Shown piece after piece: positions 61,294-64,000 of a stretch of DNA of 64,000 bases. Positions within the stretch are counted from its first letter, which is position 1. Every line of letters begins with the position of its first letter. The notes below the pieces were generated by a model that saw only the letters and a list, made by a program, of their open reading frames with translations, did no database searches and was not told the origin of the DNA. A program made the translations under genes and the position numbers. The stretch is from Hemicentrotus pulcherrimus (lineage: Eukaryota; Echinodermata; Echinoidea; Camarodonta; Strongylocentrotidae), in contig BEXV01000001.1 of the NCBI GenBank assembly GCA_003118195.1, forward strand, positions 476,772 to 540,771, given 5' to 3'.

Positions 61294-62877
61294 CTATGAT
61301 AATCCATCCATGAGTGTTAGAGTTTGCTGAAGTTCTGAAATTGACAATGGAAGAAAAAATTATAAACGATAAACATGAGTAAGCAAAAGAAGGTTATACA
61401 GCTGAAGAATGAATATTACACTGAAATCATCACATCATATGAAATGTTGACACATGATGTTTGTTATATGACAAAATGCAATGCCAGAGCTGTGAGAGAA
61501 ATTCCCAATATTACAGTACATGAAACAGAGTAGAGTAATAAGAAGGGACTCTAAAACTATTTTGAAGCTATGTAATAAAGAATAACCAAATTTACAGTTA
61601 TTTAAATTTTAAAATTTATAACACTTAAATGAACAAGTATAGTACAATTTCAAGTTCAAGTTTTATTTATCTTTCTTTCATTACACACTTTACAAATATG
61701 ACATGAATATAACAAGTTAACAGAATATGGCGTTACAATAGAAAGATGAAGTGACCTTGGTTGAAAGCAAGGCTGGTGGATTTAAGGTCCCTCATGAGTA
61801 GCTTTAAATGAGTATGTCCTAAAAAAAACAACTTGTCAGATAAGATTAATGCATACATTTAAATGCTAACAGAATAAACTAACTAAAAAACTGAGAAAAT
61901 ATAAACATATATAACTATAATAAAATCTACTGAGTACTAAATAATGGCTATAAACAAGAGAAACAGGAAAATACTATGAGCAACAGGACAGAAACACAGA
62001 CAACTAGATGGAACTTCGACTGCACGCAGTGGAAAATGATGCCTCCGTCAAAGAGCAATTTCACAAACCAAAACAGAAGAAATTTTTCAAATTCAAGTTC
62101 AATTGTAATCCATTAACAGGTTCTCAGAATATTGTGATTACAAGCAATTTCTCATATTATGACCTATTGATCTTTGACCTCATGACTCTAAAATCTACTC
62201 GGTTCATTGGCTCTGCAAGATGTCCATAGTAATCCATCTTTCAGTTCTAATGAGAATGCGTTCACAAGCTATTATTGCATACATAATGAGCCCATGACCT
62301 TTGACCTTTGACCTTGTGATCCCAAAATCTAATCAGTTCATCAGCTCTGCAAGATACATACATGACCAAAGTTTAGCAGGAATCCATCAATTGGTTCTTC
62401 AGATAACACGATCACGAGAACGGGACGTACGAAAGTAAGTACGGACGGACGGACAGACAACCCGAAAACATAATATATAAACTAAATAAGACAGACAGAT
62501 GAACAGATGTGAGAAACGGGAGTAGAATTATTGTGACCTATTTAGCAAATAATGTGCAACCCTTAAAAGGAATTTTAATCCATTTTTTTTGGTCAAGGCT
62601 GAACGTGTCTATATCTTTTCAATCATCATTTTGACACACTTACAACACAGATTTTGAACTTGTATGACATTGACTACATATAATTGAGAATGAAGCTTAC
62701 CACTCAGTAGGGTTCTAAACTTTTCTGAGGAAATAGAGAAAGATGTGACATTGATTGCATCTGTATCTGTATCTTGTAGCTTGAGTCTGAGTTGTAGATT
62801 AGGCTCTTTGATTGTCTCTATCTCACTGGAACCAAGAATGTAATCTACTCTCCAGTCTACTGAATCAAACTTGGATA
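61294..62877 (-). CDS. COMMD4: COMMD4, 3' end (last two coding exons)
   Basis: COMM-domain protein; family members form the Commander complex with CCDC22/CCDC93 and act in endosomal recycling and NF-kB control. Exon 62701-62877 encodes KFDSVDWRVDYILGSS, EIETIKEPNLQLRL and FSISSEKFRTLLS. Exon 61294-61334 completes E-LQQTLTLMDGLS and stop TAG (61296-61294). WRVDY, EEP-type, SADKF-type and the final LKQAQTLMSSL-like helix match COMMD4 rather than other COMMD members. Phase is consistent across the 1366-base intron (donor GTAAGC, acceptor TTTCAG). The remaining N-terminal exons lie to the right and were not found in the window. Confidence 0.92.
61335..62700. other. COMMD4 last intron with tandem repeat
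   Basis: It contains about two diverged units (62155-62230 and 62290-62470) sharing 'TGACCT..TGACC', 'AAAATCTA(C/A)TC', 'TCTGCAAGAT' and 'TCCATC'. They end in an ACGGACGGACGGACAGACAACCC tail, which resembles an interspersed repeat common in marine invertebrates. Confidence 0.55.
62290..62316. promoter_or_regulatory. Three spaced nuclear-receptor half-sites (DR1-like)
   Basis: TGACCT occurs at 62295-62300, 62302-62307 and 62309-62314, each separated by one T. On the minus strand this is AGGTCA repeated three times with 1 bp spacing, a consensus DR1 arrangement. It is part of a repeat, so function is uncertain. Confidence 0.3.
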
Positions 62878-63455
62878 CTGAGAGATACATAAGGAAGGAA
62901 GAAAGAAAGAAAAGCATATAAATGACAATGAATTTGTATCACTGACTTAAATAACGTGTATAGAACAGCTAGAAATATACCCGGGAGCAGTGAGCGATTT
63001 ATCTCTCTAAAACCCCAAAAGCGCTCTGGTAAGTTGAAAAAGAACTGTGGTATAAAACATTGAAATACTTTAATATCACTGTGAAAAAATCACTTAAACA
63101 ACACCAAATCCTAAAAGAACTCCCGCCAAATCAGAAAAGTATTTTTTTACACTGGTGTACAAAAACTGCAAGGATATCTCCAGGCGTTAACACAAATATA
63201 TAGTGTCCAGCTGATAATATCATTTCCAAAGAGGAATAAATGGGATTCAGTTAAAGTTATGAGAATCAACATGGTTAGTCAAATATAGAAAATTTATTTG
63301 GGTTAATTATCTTTTGGATTCTGATTCTTCTTAACTTTCGGATGTCTAGGCCAAATAAACATTTATACGGTTTACAACTCTTGCAAACATACACTACACT
63401 ATAAAACAATAAATGTAAACAAAATAAACATCCTTCTCATACAGTCCAGTGATAT
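62878..63455. other. Sequence upstream of the COMMD4 exon
   Basis: Presumed COMMD4 intron. AT-rich; no exon recognised. Confidence 0.5.
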
Positions 63456-63469
63456 GAAGCAAAACTACT

Positions 63470-63960
63470 TTCTTATCTACGTACTAAGATAATCCGGCAT
63501 TGGTATACACGGAGGGTGAAAGAAGCTATCAATACCCGTCTTAATCCTAATAATTTCAACAGAGACAACGGGATCGATATCCCAGAATTTTGGATGCGGA
63601 CGATAGGCCGCCATGACACTCGCCGTCCTGCCAGCCAACACCGGTCGATTCCGAGCCAGCGGGCCGTTGATTGGTTGAGTACCGTATGCGTCGGCCAATA
63701 GGTCTGGTGCATTAGCTGAACCAGCGGCCGAATCCAGCGGCCTGATGATTGGTCAATCACCGTCTGCGTCGACCAATAGGCATTGGGCGTTATTGTTCCA
63801 ATTATTGATCGAATTATGGACCGCTCCGCCGGTCCTCCCGTAAAGTATAAAAGACCCTTGCTTACAGTAGTTATTATCACCTGACAAAGTGTAGTAGATG
63901 CACATGAAACGTCGTAAACTTTTAGATTCCTTATTGCCCACATTGCGAGACAAACGAATA
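63470..63960 (+). mobile_element. Penelope-like retroelement, 3' end of ORF and terminal region
   Basis: The + strand encodes HWYTRRVKEAINTRLNP, NFNRDNGIDIPEFW and a basic tail. This resembles the C-terminus that follows the GIY-YIG endonuclease in Penelope-like elements. Downstream come two tandem units with GATTGGTxxAxxACCGTxTGCGTCGxCCAATAGG (about 63672-63704 and 63747-63780), a TATAAAA at 63847-63853, and CTGACAA...GAAACGTC at 63881-63913. The element is 5' truncated. The long minus-strand ORFs here are shadows. Confidence 0.6.
63881..63913 (+). ncRNA. Hammerhead-like motif in the Penelope-like terminus
   Basis: CTGACAA, a GTGTA/TGCAC stem, then GAAAC-GTC. The core has one change from CTGANGA (A for G) and helix I pairs poorly, so it is probably an inactive relic. 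Its place just downstream of a TATA box at a Penelope-like end is as expected for that family. Confidence 0.4.
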
Positions 63961-64000
63961 TCACTAGCGATATTATTTTTGATACTATATCCGCAATGAG

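Noticed and set aside
63473..63964. 163-residue minus-strand ORF
   Set aside because: It opposes the recognisable plus-strand Penelope-like frame and shows no conserved features.

Overview
This is an AT-rich piece of an animal nuclear genome. It has intron-split genes, GT-AG splice sites, many microsatellites, CR1-like non-LTR retrotransposons, a Penelope-like element, foldback/MITE elements and two assembly gaps (27385-28107 and 50096-51019). The repeat types and a histidine-decarboxylase-like plus a vault-PARP gene suggest a marine invertebrate deuterostome, most likely an echinoderm. That placement is inference; no species-diagnostic gene is present.

Three protein genes are recognisable, all on the minus strand. 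(1) 623-18412 is the 5' part of a group II PLP-dependent amino-acid decarboxylase, best matching histidine decarboxylase. Four coding exons are visible (about 122 residues); intron 1 is about 13 kb, and the rest of the gene lies beyond position 1. (2) 31209-54450 is a complete PARP4 (vault poly-ADP-ribose polymerase) gene. I could place 28 coding exons whose phases all agree; they sum to 5448 nt, or 1815 residues plus a stop. Domain order is: a short N-terminus with no BRCT domain, the PARP helical domain, the ART catalytic domain with an H-Y-E triad, VIT, vWA with a full MIDAS, a TPR-like insertion, a large exon encoding tandem 'SPVML' repeats, and the conserved C-terminal region that in vertebrates binds major vault protein. 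(3) 61294-62877 is the 3' end of COMMD4 (COMM domain), whose 5' exons lie beyond position 64000 or were not found.

Between these genes: 18.4-31.2 kb is transposon-rich intergenic DNA. It holds a 0.8 kb nested palindrome, a frameshifted CR1-like reverse transcriptase, a 735 bp foldback element with perfect 35 bp ends, a TTAA-flanked MITE and a LINE with an apparent twin-priming inversion. 54.5-61.3 kb is intergenic with a second TTAA-flanked MITE and a fossil hammerhead-ribozyme-like motif. The right edge (63.46-63.95 kb) holds the end of a Penelope-like element followed by a TATA box and a second hammerhead-like motif.

The most unusual content is the PARP4 architecture (no BRCT, added TPR-like segment, recently duplicated 64-residue phospho-motif-like repeats), a GC-AG intron in the same gene, and a 1.3 kb CAC-rich satellite just downstream of one of its 5' splice sites. 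Nothing here is bacterial; there is no operon, CRISPR array or phage.
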